A DNA stretch of 64,000 nt from Salinispira pacifica. Lineage in GTDB: Bacteria; Spirochaetota; Spirochaetia; DSM-27196; Salinispiraceae. Below are positions 14,833 through 24,311 of the stretch, piece after piece (positions within the stretch are counted from its first letter, which is position 1; every line of letters starts with the position of its first letter). The DNA lies in NCBI RefSeq assembly GCF_000507245.1, contig NC_023035.1, forward strand, positions 3,577,570-3,641,569. Reading direction: 5' to 3'. The notes beneath the pieces were generated by a model. That model worked only from the letters and a program-made list of their open reading frames with translations. It had not been told where the DNA came from and searched no databases. A program made the position numbers and the translations under genes.

Positions 14833-15900
14833 TCAGAAGAACCGCAACGCGATTAATACGATGGTCGCCACAAGGCCGACAGCGTACCAACCCCGGCTCC
14901 ATTTGAACACCCGGTACCCGTCCATACCTTCGAAGGGAATAAAGGGCAAGGCCTGATATATCAGCACCGGTGTGAACAGCTCCCGCAGTCCTTGGGCGAT
15001 GCCCGGCCAGGGGACCAGATAGGTGGCCGCGTAGACAGTCAGGGTTGCCATCCAGGCGGCTAAGGCCGCCCGCCCCTCAAAACCCTTAAATCGGGAGAAA
15101 TGCCATATCTTCTGCCGGGGAACCCACATACCAAAATGGGGCCACCAAGCACCGAGAAGGCCGAGGCCCACGGACCAGGGGCCGCCCCCGTGGGCGTTCT
15201 GAAAGCGCAGTTTGCCGTAAGCTCTGGCAAAGGGGAAGCTGAAAACAATCCTCAGCAGTACCGTTCCGATAATCAAGCCAGCCGCCGATATGAACCATTC
15301 CCATCCTGCCTGACCAAATCGCCCCACTCCCACAGCTGCAATCATTGCGATAAGAAGGCTGAGCAGAATTCCTCCCAGCGGGCCGCTGCCATGTTCCGTC
15401 TGTTCGTCAATCGCATCGGAGGACACATTCACCATATCGCTTCGAAGCCACAGGCTGTAGCCCGTATTGGCAAAGGTTAAGAAAAACAAATACACAAACC
15501 CGAACAACGAATACGGATACACCCCGCGGAACCATGAGGGAATGGTAAAGCCCTGCCTGGCGAACATATTCCAGGATGGGGTATTATCATCGCGGATCAG
15601 AGCCAACTGATCTTCGCAACCCGCCGATACAAGCTCATCAAGCCCCCGCCGCAGCAGCTCGGGCCCCAGGCCCTGCCCCCGGCCGGCGGCATCAACGAAG
15701 ATAAAATCGATCATCCCGGCTTTCTTACCGATGCGTTTGAGAATTACTCCCCCGACCATTTTACCTGCATCATTCCGAGCGTAAATTCCCCACTTCGGTT
15801 TTGATGGGACGATCAGGCCGCTGCCCGGTCCGAATACGTTCCGGGCGAGGGCAGCCACAGCCTTAGATTCGTCCATTGTCGAGATCATTATAAAATCCAT
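14833..15900 (-). CDS. GNAT acetyltransferase fused to a multi-pass membrane domain
   Basis: This 355-residue fusion starts at the ATG at 15900, preceded by AGAGGAACTGAT. Residues ~1-135 form a GNAT domain: MVGGVILKRIGKKAG, then IDFIFVDAAGRGQGLGPELL with the acetyl-CoA pyrophosphate loop (about 85-95) and a C-terminal NMFARQGF. The remainder (about 145-355) holds roughly seven hydrophobic segments with charged loops, including PFIPFEGMDGYRVFKW near the end, which recalls the NPxPxxPLDGG loop of site-2-protease-like (M50) membrane proteins but lacks a HExxH. Topology suggests a cytosolic acetyltransferase tethered to the inner membrane. The substrate is unknown. An in-frame upstream ATG (15951) is less likely. 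Confidence 0.8.
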   Translation of the reverse strand: MDFIMISTMDESKAVAALARNVFGPGSGLIVPSKPKWGIYARNDAGKMVGGVILKRIGKKAGMIDFIFVDAAGRGQGLGPELLRRGLDELVSAGCEDQLALIRDDNTPSWNMFARQGFTIPSWFRGVYPYSLFGFVYLFFLTFANTGYSLWLRSDMVNVSSDAIDEQTEHGSGPLGGILLSLLIAMIAAVGVGRFGQAGWEWFISAAGLIIGTVLLRIVFSFPFARAYGKLRFQNAHGGGPWSVGLGLLGAWWPHFGMWVPRQKIWHFSRFKGFEGRAALAAWMATLTVYAATYLVPWPGIAQGLRELFTPVLIYQALPFIPFEGMDGYRVFKWSRGWYAVGLVATIVLIALRFF

Positions 15901-16041
15901 ATCAGTTCCTCTGTCTGAAATATAATATGGATCACCAGCTGCGGGCAGCATATCAGAAATATATCAATTTAAATAATGCCTCTCCTTCATTCAAAACGGA
16001 CTATAATAGAACAGAGGGCTTTTTTTTTGAAGATTCAGGAA

Positions 16042-16602
16042 ATGAAATACCCAGGGCAGGCAATTATTGCAATCGATATACAAATTGATTTTCTCAATCA
16101 CATACCTGAACAGAAGAGCTTTACAGAACGAGTAAGCTTGTTATTCGAATATGCGCGCAGCAATCAACTACCCATTATCCATGTCACAAGCAGTTTTGAG
16201 CCGGACGGAACAGATTGGATGATGTTCGCCAAACAACGGGGATCGAGCCCCTGCATACGGGGAACCGACGGAGTACGAACACCCGATTTTGCCTCAGCAG
16301 CAGCCGGCGAAATGTGTTTTACAAAAAACTGTTTTGATGCGTTTCTCGGAACACAGTTGCAGGAATATCTGGTGGACCATGAAATTCAGCGAATTTACAT
16401 ATGCGGTCTTGTGACGAGCATTTGTGTCAACATTACGGCACTCTCGGCAATGCAGCGGGGTTTCGACACATATGTGATATCCGATTGTGTTGCAGATGAT
16501 GATCCGGAAGTCCACGACAAGACACTGAAATATTACGGAACCCTCTATCATACCAGCCGGTCAGAAGAATTATTTTCACAGTCCGATAGCCTGGCGCAAT
16601 AA
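16042..16602 (+). CDS. Isochorismatase-family cysteine hydrolase
   Basis: This 186-residue protein has the triad of the family (Asp12 in IAIDIQ, Lys95 in FTKNCFD, Cys128 in GLVTSICVN) plus the SSFEPDGTD loop. Family members hydrolyse amides or vinyl ethers (nicotinamide, ureidoacrylate, N-carbamoyl compounds, isochorismate); the exact substrate cannot be read. A TATAAT at 16002-16007 lies downstream of the first in-frame ATG (15976), so I prefer the ATG at 16042. It stands alone between a divergent GNAT gene and a sensor kinase. Confidence 0.85.
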   Translation: MKYPGQAIIAIDIQIDFLNHIPEQKSFTERVSLLFEYARSNQLPIIHVTSSFEPDGTDWMMFAKQRGSSPCIRGTDGVRTPDFASAAAGEMCFTKNCFDAFLGTQLQEYLVDHEIQRIYICGLVTSICVNITALSAMQRGFDTYVISDCVADDDPEVHDKTLKYYGTLYHTSRSEELFSQSDSLAQ

Positions 16603-16837
16603 TCAAACAGGAGAGAATCAGAAGGTTGTGCGACAACTTTCTATTCAGGACATATTCGAGGTACAAAAATGCCCGGAGCCAGTTCCGGTCACATGAGCTA
16701 ACCTGTCATATCTTTATCAAAGAACTTGCGGCATGCTGTAGCTTTTCTATCATTTAGTACGTGCACTCGCCGCTGCTCCGTCCACATGACCCATTCTCAA
16801 TAAAACTCGACTATACTATGGTAAGAGGTAACGCGCC

Positions 16838-18660
16838 ATGATTGGAGAGGATGCAAAAACGCTGCTGCTTGTTGAAGATGATCCAATCATAGCAATTGCT
16901 GAAAAAAAGGCCCTGAAAACATATGGCTACAATGTCATAACCGCGGGAAGCGGAGAAAAAGCAGTCAACGCGGTGAATTCAGATCCGGAAATATCTTTGA
17001 TTCTCATGGATATTGATCTAGGCTCAGGTATTGATGGTACGGAAGCTACCGCCAGAATCCTCACGTATCATGAGATCCCAATCGTTTTCTTGTCGAGCCA
17101 TAGTGAACGTGAGATCGTTGAAAAAACAGAACATATTACCTCATATGGGTATGTGGTGAAAAACTCCTCAATTACCGTGTTGGATGCTTCGATCAAGATG
17201 GCTTTCAAATTATTTAATGCATTTGTAAAGGAACGGGAAAAAGAAGCTGCATTGCGGAAGAATGAAGAGATGATGCGCAACTCTGAATCTTTTGCACATA
17301 TCTGTTCCTATTCAACGAACCTGGTTGAGACAGACATAGACAAAAGTGCATGGGTCTGCTCACCAAACTTTTATAATGTATTTGGAATAGATGAAACATA
17401 TCCTCATACAATTGCCGGATGGTCGGCGTTTTTACATCCGGATTTTCGTGAGTCCACATTTGCATATCATGAACGGGTGATACGGGAAAGATCTAGCTTC
17501 GACCTTGAGTATAATATCATCCGTATAAACGATGGAGCTGAACGATGGGTACACGGCACTGGTAAACTTGAGTTCGATGCACAGGGTAATCCAATCCGTA
17601 TGCATGGTGCCATCCAGGATATCACTGAGAGAAAAGAGGTCGAAGAAGCGCTGATGCGAACCAAGCGTTTACTTTCTGAATCTGAACAGATCGGGAAAGT
17701 TGGCGGTTGGGAGTTGAATATTGATACCGGCGAACAAACCTGGACCGAAGAGACATATCGGATTCATGAAGTCGAACTTGACTTTAATCTCTCCCTGGAA
17801 AAATCGGGAAGTTTCTACACCGAAAAATCAAGGCCCATCCTGGAAAACGTTTTGAACCGGGCAATTGAATATAAAGAACCCTTTGATGAAGAGTTGGAAA
17901 TAATCACTGCCAAAGGCAATCACCGACATGTTCATGCCATCGGGAAAACCGATCTGGAAAATCGAAGGATACTCGGCTTTATACAGGATATCACATACCG
18001 TAAATCAGTTGAAAAAGAAATCAAGCGTCAACTCTCGGAAAAAGAAACCCTTCTCAAGGAAGTGCATCATCGGATGAAGAACAATATTACTTCGATTGAA
18101 GGACTGCTGTTGATGCAGGCTGACAATATTATGAACCCTGAAGCGAAAAATTCCCTGAAGATTGCCATTTCCCGGGTTCAGGGAGTCCGAGTTCTTTATG
18201 AAAAATTGCTTGTGGATCAGCAATATGAGCAAGTTTCAATAAAGAGTTACATTGAAGAACTGCTCAGTTCCATACTTTCAGTTTTTCCTGAATACCAATC
18301 TCTATGCATTGAAAAAGATATTGCCGATGTAAACCTGAATTCGAATAAAGCGGTGTTTATCGGAATCATTATCAATGAACTGATTACCAATATTTTCAAG
18401 CATGCGTTTCACGGCGAAACAGACAAACATATTCACATAACCTTTGCTCACGCTGACGAAAAAACAATACTCATCATACGAGATGACGGCATTGGCTTTT
18501 CCAGGAGATACTTTCGAAGAAGGTGTCCGGTTTCGGCCTGACTATAGTACGGATGCTCGCGGACCAGCTTTCCGGGAACCTGAGTATTACAAACGACAAC
18601 GGCACCACCTTCACAATCGTCTTTGAGAAGCTTGATACGCCCACACAGATTCCGGGATAG
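16838..18660 (+). pseudogene. Hybrid receiver-PAS-PAS-HisKA_2 sensor kinase, frameshifted in the ATP-binding domain
   Basis: An N-terminal receiver (about 5-120; acidic pair in LVEDDP, phospho-Asp58 in LILMDIDLG) is followed by a coiled linker, two PAS folds (about 150-270 and 280-395, each ending DIT.RK), and a HisKA_2 H-box EVHHRMKNN (His410/His411). The N-box NELITNIFKHAF is present. After DDGIGF the frame breaks: dropping one T near 18498 and one C near 18525 restores FGLTIVRMLADQLSGNLSI and a tail to TAG at 18658, i.e. the G2 box and last strand. As written the protein ends at 18541 without G2, so it would not bind ATP properly. Both indels sit in short homopolymers, so sequencing error is a real alternative to decay. 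Confidence 0.85.
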
Positions 18661-18743
18661 TAAGTGTTGTAGCGGCCATCAATAATCTCATCTATCAAAG
18701 ATGGGTTCTCTTCCAGAACATTGCTTCTGAGTTTGTGATGATA

Positions 18744-19721
18744 TCAATACTGTTGTGCTGAAAAAGCCCGAATTGCTTCTGCCAATGAGCTGTACCCCGG
18801 CTCTTCAATGGGCAAATGACCGCATCCCGGCAGATCAACCCATTGCCTGACTCCTCCGTAACGATGGAAAAACGGCCGGGAAAGTTCGGGTCCGGTCCAG
18901 GGATCCAGTGAGGGATGCGCCACCAACAGAGGTATATCTCCATCCTCCGGCTCTGTGGAGATATCATAGCTCACCAGACTCAGCAGAAAACCCAGCTGAG
19001 CCCAGGTACCGCCGGAGATAGGGTCCGAAGCAATAAGCCCGCTGATCAGGGGATCATTGGTTATTTTTTCCATGGGTGCAATACACCGCATAGGTATACG
19101 CAGCCGACCTGCAAAAAGGTCAAGAAGGCCTCGCATGGCATAACTGATATAACCCAGTGCAGGAATCCTTGCTGCCTTGGCGAACAACGACGGGCGGCGG
19201 GTATCCAGCAGGGTTGTGGCAATGATTCCCCCGGCGATTTCCCCACCGCAGCGCATGGCTGCGCCGTACGCCAGCAGACCACCCAGGCTCAAACCCATAA
19301 AATGAAGCGGTCCGGATCCGGCTTGGAATTCCCCCCGGGCAATGTCTGCAACAATGTCTGCCCAGAGATTATAGCTGATCTTTTTTCCCCGCCGGCGGAC
19401 CGTCAGGCCGTATCCCGGCAGATCAGGACAGATGACCCGGTACCCCGCTTTCATCAGTGTAGGGGCGAGAAATCCCACCAGACGGCCGTTTCCTCCGCCG
19501 CCATGACACAGTATCAGCGTTCTCACCGCAGAAGGATTTTCCCAGATATCCAGATGGATATCCCAGCCGCGATACTGCCTGAAACACTCATCCGGCTCAA
19601 TCTTCCCGCTGAAGCGGAATGGAGCGGGCAGCCGACGTTCAAGATTACGCCATTCTATCCTGTCCCGATAATAGCTTTTTTCACCGATTGCAGGCACGCC
19701 CTGCCAGCTTTTGAGTCTCAT
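18744..19721 (-). CDS. Alpha/beta-hydrolase
   Basis: This ~325-residue hydrolase has the oxyanion region LILCHGGGGNGR, the strand ICPDLPGYGLT, the nucleophile elbow MGLSLGGLLAYG (Ser of GxSxG) and a late catalytic His in LPGCGHLPIEEPG. An acidic residue in LDPWTGPE may complete the triad. No signal peptide is seen. The substrate is unknown; the fold resembles serine aminopeptidase/monoacylglycerol-lipase-type proteins. It is divergent from the TetR gene at 19813, which may regulate it. Start at MRLKSW (19721); an ATG five codons upstream is possible. Confidence 0.85.
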   Translation of the reverse strand: MRLKSWQGVPAIGEKSYYRDRIEWRNLERRLPAPFRFSGKIEPDECFRQYRGWDIHLDIWENPSAVRTLILCHGGGGNGRLVGFLAPTLMKAGYRVICPDLPGYGLTVRRRGKKISYNLWADIVADIARGEFQAGSGPLHFMGLSLGGLLAYGAAMRCGGEIAGGIIATTLLDTRRPSLFAKAARIPALGYISYAMRGLLDLFAGRLRIPMRCIAPMEKITNDPLISGLIASDPISGGTWAQLGFLLSLVSYDISTEPEDGDIPLLVAHPSLDPWTGPELSRPFFHRYGGVRQWVDLPGCGHLPIEEPGYSSLAEAIRAFSAQQY

Positions 19722-19812
19722 CAGACCCTCCTTCAAAACACGTATGGGAAAAGCATAGCTCGGAAGTGAAAATGTTTTGCGGACAACTGTAGTCTAGATG
19801 TAAACTGACCGT

Positions 19813-20402
19813 ATGGATCCCCGATCAAAACGTATCCGCCGGGATATTTTACTGGCGGTGAAAACTTTGTTTATGGACAACGGCTTTGACGGACTTTCTG
19901 TCGCAGAGATCTGTCAGAAGGCTGATGTGAGTCGAAGCGCTTTTTATGCCCATTATCATTCCCCGGATGAATGCATCGCACAGCTGTTGAAGGAGGAGTT
20001 CGCCCCATGGAAAGGTCTCTTTTGGAATCCGGCCTGGATCCGGACAGTCTACTCCTGAATAAACGACCCCTCAGCTATTACTTCTTTGCTCACATTGAAG
20101 AAAATCTTCCGTTGTATCGACCGCTTTTTACCGATCCCCGGGGAGCGGTGGTTCTCGAAGCAGTACGAGCTGCCACCGAATCCATGTCGTATCAGCTCCA
20201 TCAGCCCCTGAGAAAAAGGGCCGGCTCCCCGTGGGATGAGGACAGAGCAGGGCTGACTGCGGCCTATCTTTCAGGAGCCCTGCTGGCATCAGCACGAAAC
20301 TGGGTACTCCGGGGCTGTCCGGAAAACAGCCGGGTTATAGCCTACTGGTTTTCCGCAATGGCTGCTCCGGGGCTGCTTGAGCTTATGGGAATTTCGCAAT
20401 GA
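19813..20402 (+). pseudogene. TetR-family regulator, single frameshift
   Basis: Residues 1-60 form a TetR DNA-binding domain: RRDILLAVKTLFMDNGFDGLS (as two helices), VAEICQKADVSRSAFYAHY. After LLKEEFAP the frame runs out at 20058, while the ligand-binding half continues in another frame (MERSLLESGLDPDSLLLNK through 20402). Adding one C to the CCCC run near 20003-20006 would rejoin them into a ~196-residue regulator of normal length. It lies divergently next to an alpha/beta-hydrolase, the usual position for a local repressor. Confidence 0.82.
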
Positions 20403-20869
20403 TCACAGCTCCGCAGGAAAAACATCGTATCAGCCTCAACATGCCGGCGATACCTTTTCAGCAAACGCTCTGCAGGAGGAGAGTCCGACCGGGGTGAAGC
20501 ATACATGCTGTGGTCGATATCTTTGTTCTTCTGTAATCAGTTCTCTTGATATATAATTCAACGTAATGAATAGGCAGTGCACCAAAGCTTGTAAAACAGC
20601 CCGGATCGGCAAGGGCCGATGAAAAACGCCGCCAGCGATGGTGCCGGGACTAATAGTGAAGCGCTACATATGAACCCGGAATGTTCCGAAAACGTTTTTT
20701 TACAAGCTTCAGTGCACTAAACTCAGGTCATCAATAGCCTTTCAACAAACTTATAATACACCCTGGTTCTCCCTGGGGCACACGGCTTCAATGTCCGGCA
20801 TGTACAGGGACATGTATCTCAACAACGTGCACAACTGCTGTGAATAAAACTTTCACCCGAGGATATAAC
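20403..20869 (+). other. Gene-free stretch holding an inverted-repeat element
   Basis: No open frame with coding character is present. The centre is the 144-bp inverted-repeat element at 20575-20718. A -10-like TATAAT (20553) lies just before it. The last ~150 bp lead to the thioesterase gene with GAGGATATAAC as ribosome binding site. Confidence 0.5.
20575..20718. repeat. Inverted-repeat-bounded element, MITE-like or structured RNA
   Basis: The arms AGTGCACCAAAGCTTGTAAA (20576-20595) and its near-complement ending CAAGCTTCAGTGCACT (20703-20718) pair over about 19 of 21 positions. Inside are further hairpins: ATCGGC-AAGG-GCCGAT (from about 20605), CCCGG with CCGGG enclosing it, and GGAATGTTCC (20677-20686). 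No frame spans it. The whole can fold into one long branched structure. Confidence 0.6.
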
Positions 20870-21394
20870 ATGAATTTATACTTCAGACTGATTCGAATCT
20901 GGCTGAAATTCAGTTTTGCCAAAAAGCAGGGGATTTACACCCCCTGCGTGACCCGGTTCCGCGCATATTTGCGGGACATTGATTTTAATCTCCACGTGAA
21001 TAACGCCCGTTACCTCTCATTTATGGATCTTTCCCGTCTGGATTTCCTGGGAAAAGTTGGCTTGTTGAAGCTGGTGTTCAAACACCGGCTCAATCCCATT
21101 GTCGCCGCCATCGATATCAAATTTATCAAGGAGATAAAACCGTTTGAGGCCATAGAAATCGTTACCCAGCTGGACCATTTTGACCATAAATATTTTTATT
21201 TAACCCAGACGTTCCAGGGGAAGCATGACAGACCTTTTGCGGTGGCCAAGGTTCGCGGCATTTTTGTGACAGCAAAGGGGAAAGTTCCTCCCGAGGAAGT
21301 AATCCGGTTATCAGGTCATGAAATCCGCAAAGATCTGTATGTGGATAAGGATGATTCCTCAGCCATCGAAAACTGGCGAACCATCAGCAAATAA
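20870..21394 (+). CDS. Hotdog-fold thioesterase-like protein
   Basis: This 174-residue single hotdog domain has DIDFNLHVNNARYLSFMDLSR (as DIDFNLHVNNARYL then SFMDLSR), the 4HBT/THEM6-type signature with the Asn-Asn-Ala-Arg-Tyr motif, and a strand FVAKVRGIF-like region toward the end. Such proteins hydrolyse acyl-CoA or acyl-ACP esters. The ATG at 20870 follows GAGGATATAAC; an upstream ATG (20840) is less well placed. The N-terminal helix is amphipathic and basic, possibly membrane-associated. It is monocistronic. Confidence 0.8.
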   Translation: MNLYFRLIRIWLKFSFAKKQGIYTPCVTRFRAYLRDIDFNLHVNNARYLSFMDLSRLDFLGKVGLLKLVFKHRLNPIVAAIDIKFIKEIKPFEAIEIVTQLDHFDHKYFYLTQTFQGKHDRPFAVAKVRGIFVTAKGKVPPEEVIRLSGHEIRKDLYVDKDDSSAIENWRTISK

Positions 21395-21961
21395 ACTGCA
21401 GAAATACAGGCAATAGACATGACACGGTTTAAATCTCGGAAAACGATATCAAAAGAAATTCTGCTGTTCTTATACGAAGCATCATCATTCAGGCAGATGT
21501 ACGACAGGTCTTCCATATTCTCTTCGAAGCCGAGATCCTGAAGCCCCCTCTCACACCTTTGCAAATTTCATCAGCTTTGGCCATCAATTAACGGGAATGG
21601 TTCAATCCCCAGCCTATCGGCGGTTTTGTGAATGCACCGGAGATCGCCTCTTCTGAAACACCGGGATATATCCTCAGAACGCAGCATCAAATATTGACAT
21701 AATTCGATCTGTTACAGATAATTTCACTATTATGACTGCATGGAACCTGCGAGACATCCGTATCCAGGATACTGATTCTGACTTTTCTCACTTTTCGCGT
21801 CCGTATGGGGCAAGCGGCATGTCATAAGTTTCGACTGAGCCGATTGAGAGGGACGCGATATTGATCGCGTCCCTTTTTTTATGCTCATTCGAAATCACCA
21901 TATTCATTGCAATCACAGCTTCCGGCCGGAGCTTTGAAAACTATTTCGCGAAGGAGCGATT
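21395..21961 (-). other. Intergenic stretch with a possible decayed minus-strand fragment
   Basis: On the minus strand, 21403-21590 reads MAKADEICKGVR in one frame and then GLQDLGFEENMEDLSYIC and SRISFDIVFRDLNRV in another, which looks like coding DNA with a frame break. No start signal or known family supports it, so it is listed only as a weak remnant. A strong terminator follows at 21849-21880. The remainder shows nothing. Confidence 0.3.
21849..21880 (+). terminator. Rho-independent terminator
   Basis: AGGGACGCGAT-ATTG-ATCGCGTCCCT is a perfect 11-bp stem with a tetraloop, followed by a run of seven T. The nearest plus-strand gene ends 455 bp upstream (21394), so it may terminate an unannotated small RNA or a decayed gene. 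Confidence 0.85.
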
Positions 21962-22282
21962 ATGAAAACGCCAATCAAAGGAGTCAGTTTGGCAAGGGAA
22001 TTATCCCAACGGGCGAAACAGGGCAGCGCCAAGGATGTGGATAGAATAATGGAACATCTGCATACAGATCACAGTCTGGCGGAAATCAAGGCTGCTGATT
22101 TCGCACTGGATTTTATCCGGTCTGAAGAGGGTACTGATTGCATACGCCGATATCTTTTTTCCGGGACCGGAATGCAGAGAAACTATAGCGCCAACTATTT
22201 CCGGCGCCGGGGTATGCGAAGTCTTTTACTGCAAGCCTGGGAACAGGGCGCTATCGATGAGATACAGGCATTCTGCCGGTAG
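21962..22282 (+). CDS. Small helical hypothetical protein upstream of the AspRS gene
   Basis: This 106-residue protein has GAAGGAGCGATT before its ATG. It is almost entirely predicted helix, with repeated xxAxxxxxxxx helical pairs (AKDVDRIMEHLHTD, LAEIKAADFALDFIRSE, GTDCIRRYLFSG), reminiscent of a HEAT-like repeat. Basic residues cluster at NYFRRRGMRS. No signal peptide is seen. It ends 28 bp before the synthetase gene, so co-transcription is likely. Function unknown. Confidence 0.7.
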   Translation: MKTPIKGVSLARELSQRAKQGSAKDVDRIMEHLHTDHSLAEIKAADFALDFIRSEEGTDCIRRYLFSGTGMQRNYSANYFRRRGMRSLLLQAWEQGAIDEIQAFCR

Positions 22283-22310
22283 AATTTCTTAAACTCAAGG
22301 GAGATACAAC

Positions 22311-23612
22311 ATGAAACGTATACGTACAACAGATATTGAATACTATGCCGGCGAACAGATTATTATCCCATGCTGGATCCATGGGGTCAGGGAACTGAAA
22401 AACCTCACGTTCGTGATCATGCGTGACGGGTGGGGAACCGCCCAGGCTCTCAGTGACAACTCAAGAATTTGTGAGAGAATCAAAAGCATTCCCGTGGGCA
22501 GCGCCGTGGAAATGCTTGGAACGGTGCAGAAAAACTCCCATGCCCATGGCGGATTCGAGCTGATGCTGGAAGGGATCCGATACCAGGGAGAACCCGACGG
22601 CGAATTGATCAGCGGCATCGATATCAGCAAAAAAGAGCTCAATATGTCTCCAGCCACAATGCTGGATCATGCAGCCCGGGTTCTCAGGCGGCCGGAAATC
22701 CGTTTCAGGCACCGCCTTGCGTCCCTCAGCCAGAGACTGTTCCGGGAGTTCCTGGATGCCGAAGGTTTCACAGAAATCCGCACCCCGAAAATCACCTCCA
22801 CGGGGATGGAGGGCGGAAGTACTGTTTTCCAGCTTGATTACTTCGGCAAAAAGGCATTTCTGGCGCAGAGTCCACAGCTGTATAAGCAGCAGATGGTGGG
22901 CGTGTTTCAGAAAGTGTATGAAATCGGCCCGGTATTCAGAGCAGAAAAGCATACCACCGTCAGACATCTGAATGAATATACATCCATGGATGTGGAAATG
23001 GGTTTCATCAGGAACCACCGGGATCTGATGGATCTTCTGGAACGATTAATTGCCTTTCTCAGCGGCAGATCCGCAGAACTGGTTATGGAATGGGCCGAAC
23101 GATTCCCGGTCCACTGGCCGACGGTACCCCGCCGCATACCCGTGGTGGATTTCGAAAAAGCTCTGGAGATCGCCTCCCGCCAGGGTGTTGCGAATTCCGG
23201 CCTGGATCTGTCCCCGGAGGCGGAAAGGGTGCTCGGGGAGTGGTGCCTCACCGAATTTTCCAGCGACTTCCTGTTCGTTTCGGGATACCCGATGGAGGTT
23301 CGTCCCTTTTACACGGCCCCGGACCCGGATCGACCGGGGTACAGCATGAGTTTCGACCTGTTGTTTCGCGGACAGGAACTTGTCACCGGCGGACAGCGGC
23401 TCCACAGGGGTGGCGATTATCGTGAAGCCATGAAACGGAGCGGTATGGATACACAGGCATTCTCATCGTATCTGGAATCCTTTGATGCCGGAATGCCGCC
23501 CCACGGCGGCTTCGGACTGGGACTGGAACGCTGGATTCAAATGCTTCTGAATCTGCCCAATATCCGCCAGGCAAGCCTGTTTCCCCGGGATATGGGCCGT
23601 CTTATTCCATAA
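22311..23612 (+). CDS. aspS: Aspartyl/asparaginyl-tRNA synthetase, archaeal-type
   Basis: This 433-residue class II synthetase has an N-terminal OB-fold (about 15-100). The catalytic core holds motif 1 around [15 protein letters not shown], the flipping-loop [11 protein letters not shown], motif 2 [15 protein letters not shown] (about 215-229) and motif 3 [10 protein letters not shown]. The length and the motif 2 text are those of the archaeal/eukaryotic-type AspRS, shorter than bacterial AspRS (about 590 aa) because the GAD insertion is missing. The OB-fold is divergent ([14 protein letters not shown]). Archaeal-type AspRS are often non-discriminating and charge tRNA-Asn too. Whether this one charges tRNA or is a paralogue cannot be decided. 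Its co-transcribed upstream partner is unknown. Confidence 0.88.
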   Translation: MKRIRTTDIEYYAGEQIIIPCWIHGVRELKNLTFVIMRDGWGTAQALSDNSRICERIKSIPVGSAVEMLGTVQKNSHAHGGFELMLEGIRYQGEPDGELISGIDISKKELNMSPATMLDHAARVLRRPEIRFRHRLASLSQRLFREFLDAEGFTEIRTPKITSTGMEGGSTVFQLDYFGKKAFLAQSPQLYKQQMVGVFQKVYEIGPVFRAEKHTTVRHLNEYTSMDVEMGFIRNHRDLMDLLERLIAFLSGRSAELVMEWAERFPVHWPTVPRRIPVVDFEKALEIASRQGVANSGLDLSPEAERVLGEWCLTEFSSDFLFVSGYPMEVRPFYTAPDPDRPGYSMSFDLLFRGQELVTGGQRLHRGGDYREAMKRSGMDTQAFSSYLESFDAGMPPHGGFGLGLERWIQMLLNLPNIRQASLFPRDMGRLIP

Positions 23613-23695
23613 ACTGACACCATAACTGAGAGGAGAGCGGATGAATACCGGGGCAATCAATAGCACACCTCACAGCTATCCTGATAGAATTATCC

Positions 23696-24301
23696 ATGAG
23701 CACAGAAATCATCAGACCGTTCCATCCCGCTGACGCACCCCATCTTTTGGATATCTGTCTGAAAACCGGAGATAACGGAAAAGACGGGACCCGACTTTAC
23801 AGTGACCCATGGTTTATCGGTCAGTTGTATGTAATGCCGTATATCACATACGACCCGGATTTATGCCTGGTGATTGTGGATCAGGAAGTTCCGAAAGGGT
23901 ATGTCCTGGGGGCATCCCATACCGGGAATTTTTACAGATGGATGGAGGATTTCTATTTGCCGCCATTACGGATGCACTATCCCCAGACTATGCGATGCTC
24001 ATCGGATACCGAACAGTTTTTTCTGGCCCGGCTCCATAGTGATAAATCCGCAGTCCCGGTCACCAGGGAACACCCGGCCCATCTTCATATCAATCTTCTA
24101 CCCGAAATCCAGGGCCGGGGTTACGGTTCTGAACTGATCAATCAATTCATCAAACAGCTCAGACATATGGACGTCCCCGGTGTGTATCTCCATACGGGAA
24201 CGAACAATTCCGCAGCAGTCCGCTTTTATCGAAAACAGGGGTTTTCCATCCTTGAAGAGAACCGGAGCTCTGTCAAAATGGGAAAACGCTTGGATTCATG
24301 A
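23696..24301 (+). CDS. GNAT N-acetyltransferase
   Basis: This 201-residue GNAT domain has PKGYVLGASHTG (strand 4), LHINLLPEIQGRGYGSELI (acetyl-CoA loop Q/RxxGxG), then GVYLHTGTNNSAAVRFYRKQGF, the standard C-terminal helix-strand. Length and features resemble OGA-like or ribosomal-type acetyltransferases; the substrate is unknown. A TAGAAT hexamer ends five bases before the ATG and no ribosome binding site is seen, so the start may be leaderless. It is convergent with the aconitase gene. Confidence 0.85.
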   Translation: MSTEIIRPFHPADAPHLLDICLKTGDNGKDGTRLYSDPWFIGQLYVMPYITYDPDLCLVIVDQEVPKGYVLGASHTGNFYRWMEDFYLPPLRMHYPQTMRCSSDTEQFFLARLHSDKSAVPVTREHPAHLHINLLPEIQGRGYGSELINQFIKQLRHMDVPGVYLHTGTNNSAAVRFYRKQGFSILEENRSSVKMGKRLDS

Positions 24302-24311
24302 ACCGAAAGAC

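Noticed and set aside
20575-20718. An integron attC site, group II intron domain or hammerhead/fluoride-type RNA
   Set aside because: Terminal boxes of attC are absent, no intron-encoded protein is near, and core motifs of these RNAs do not align in order.
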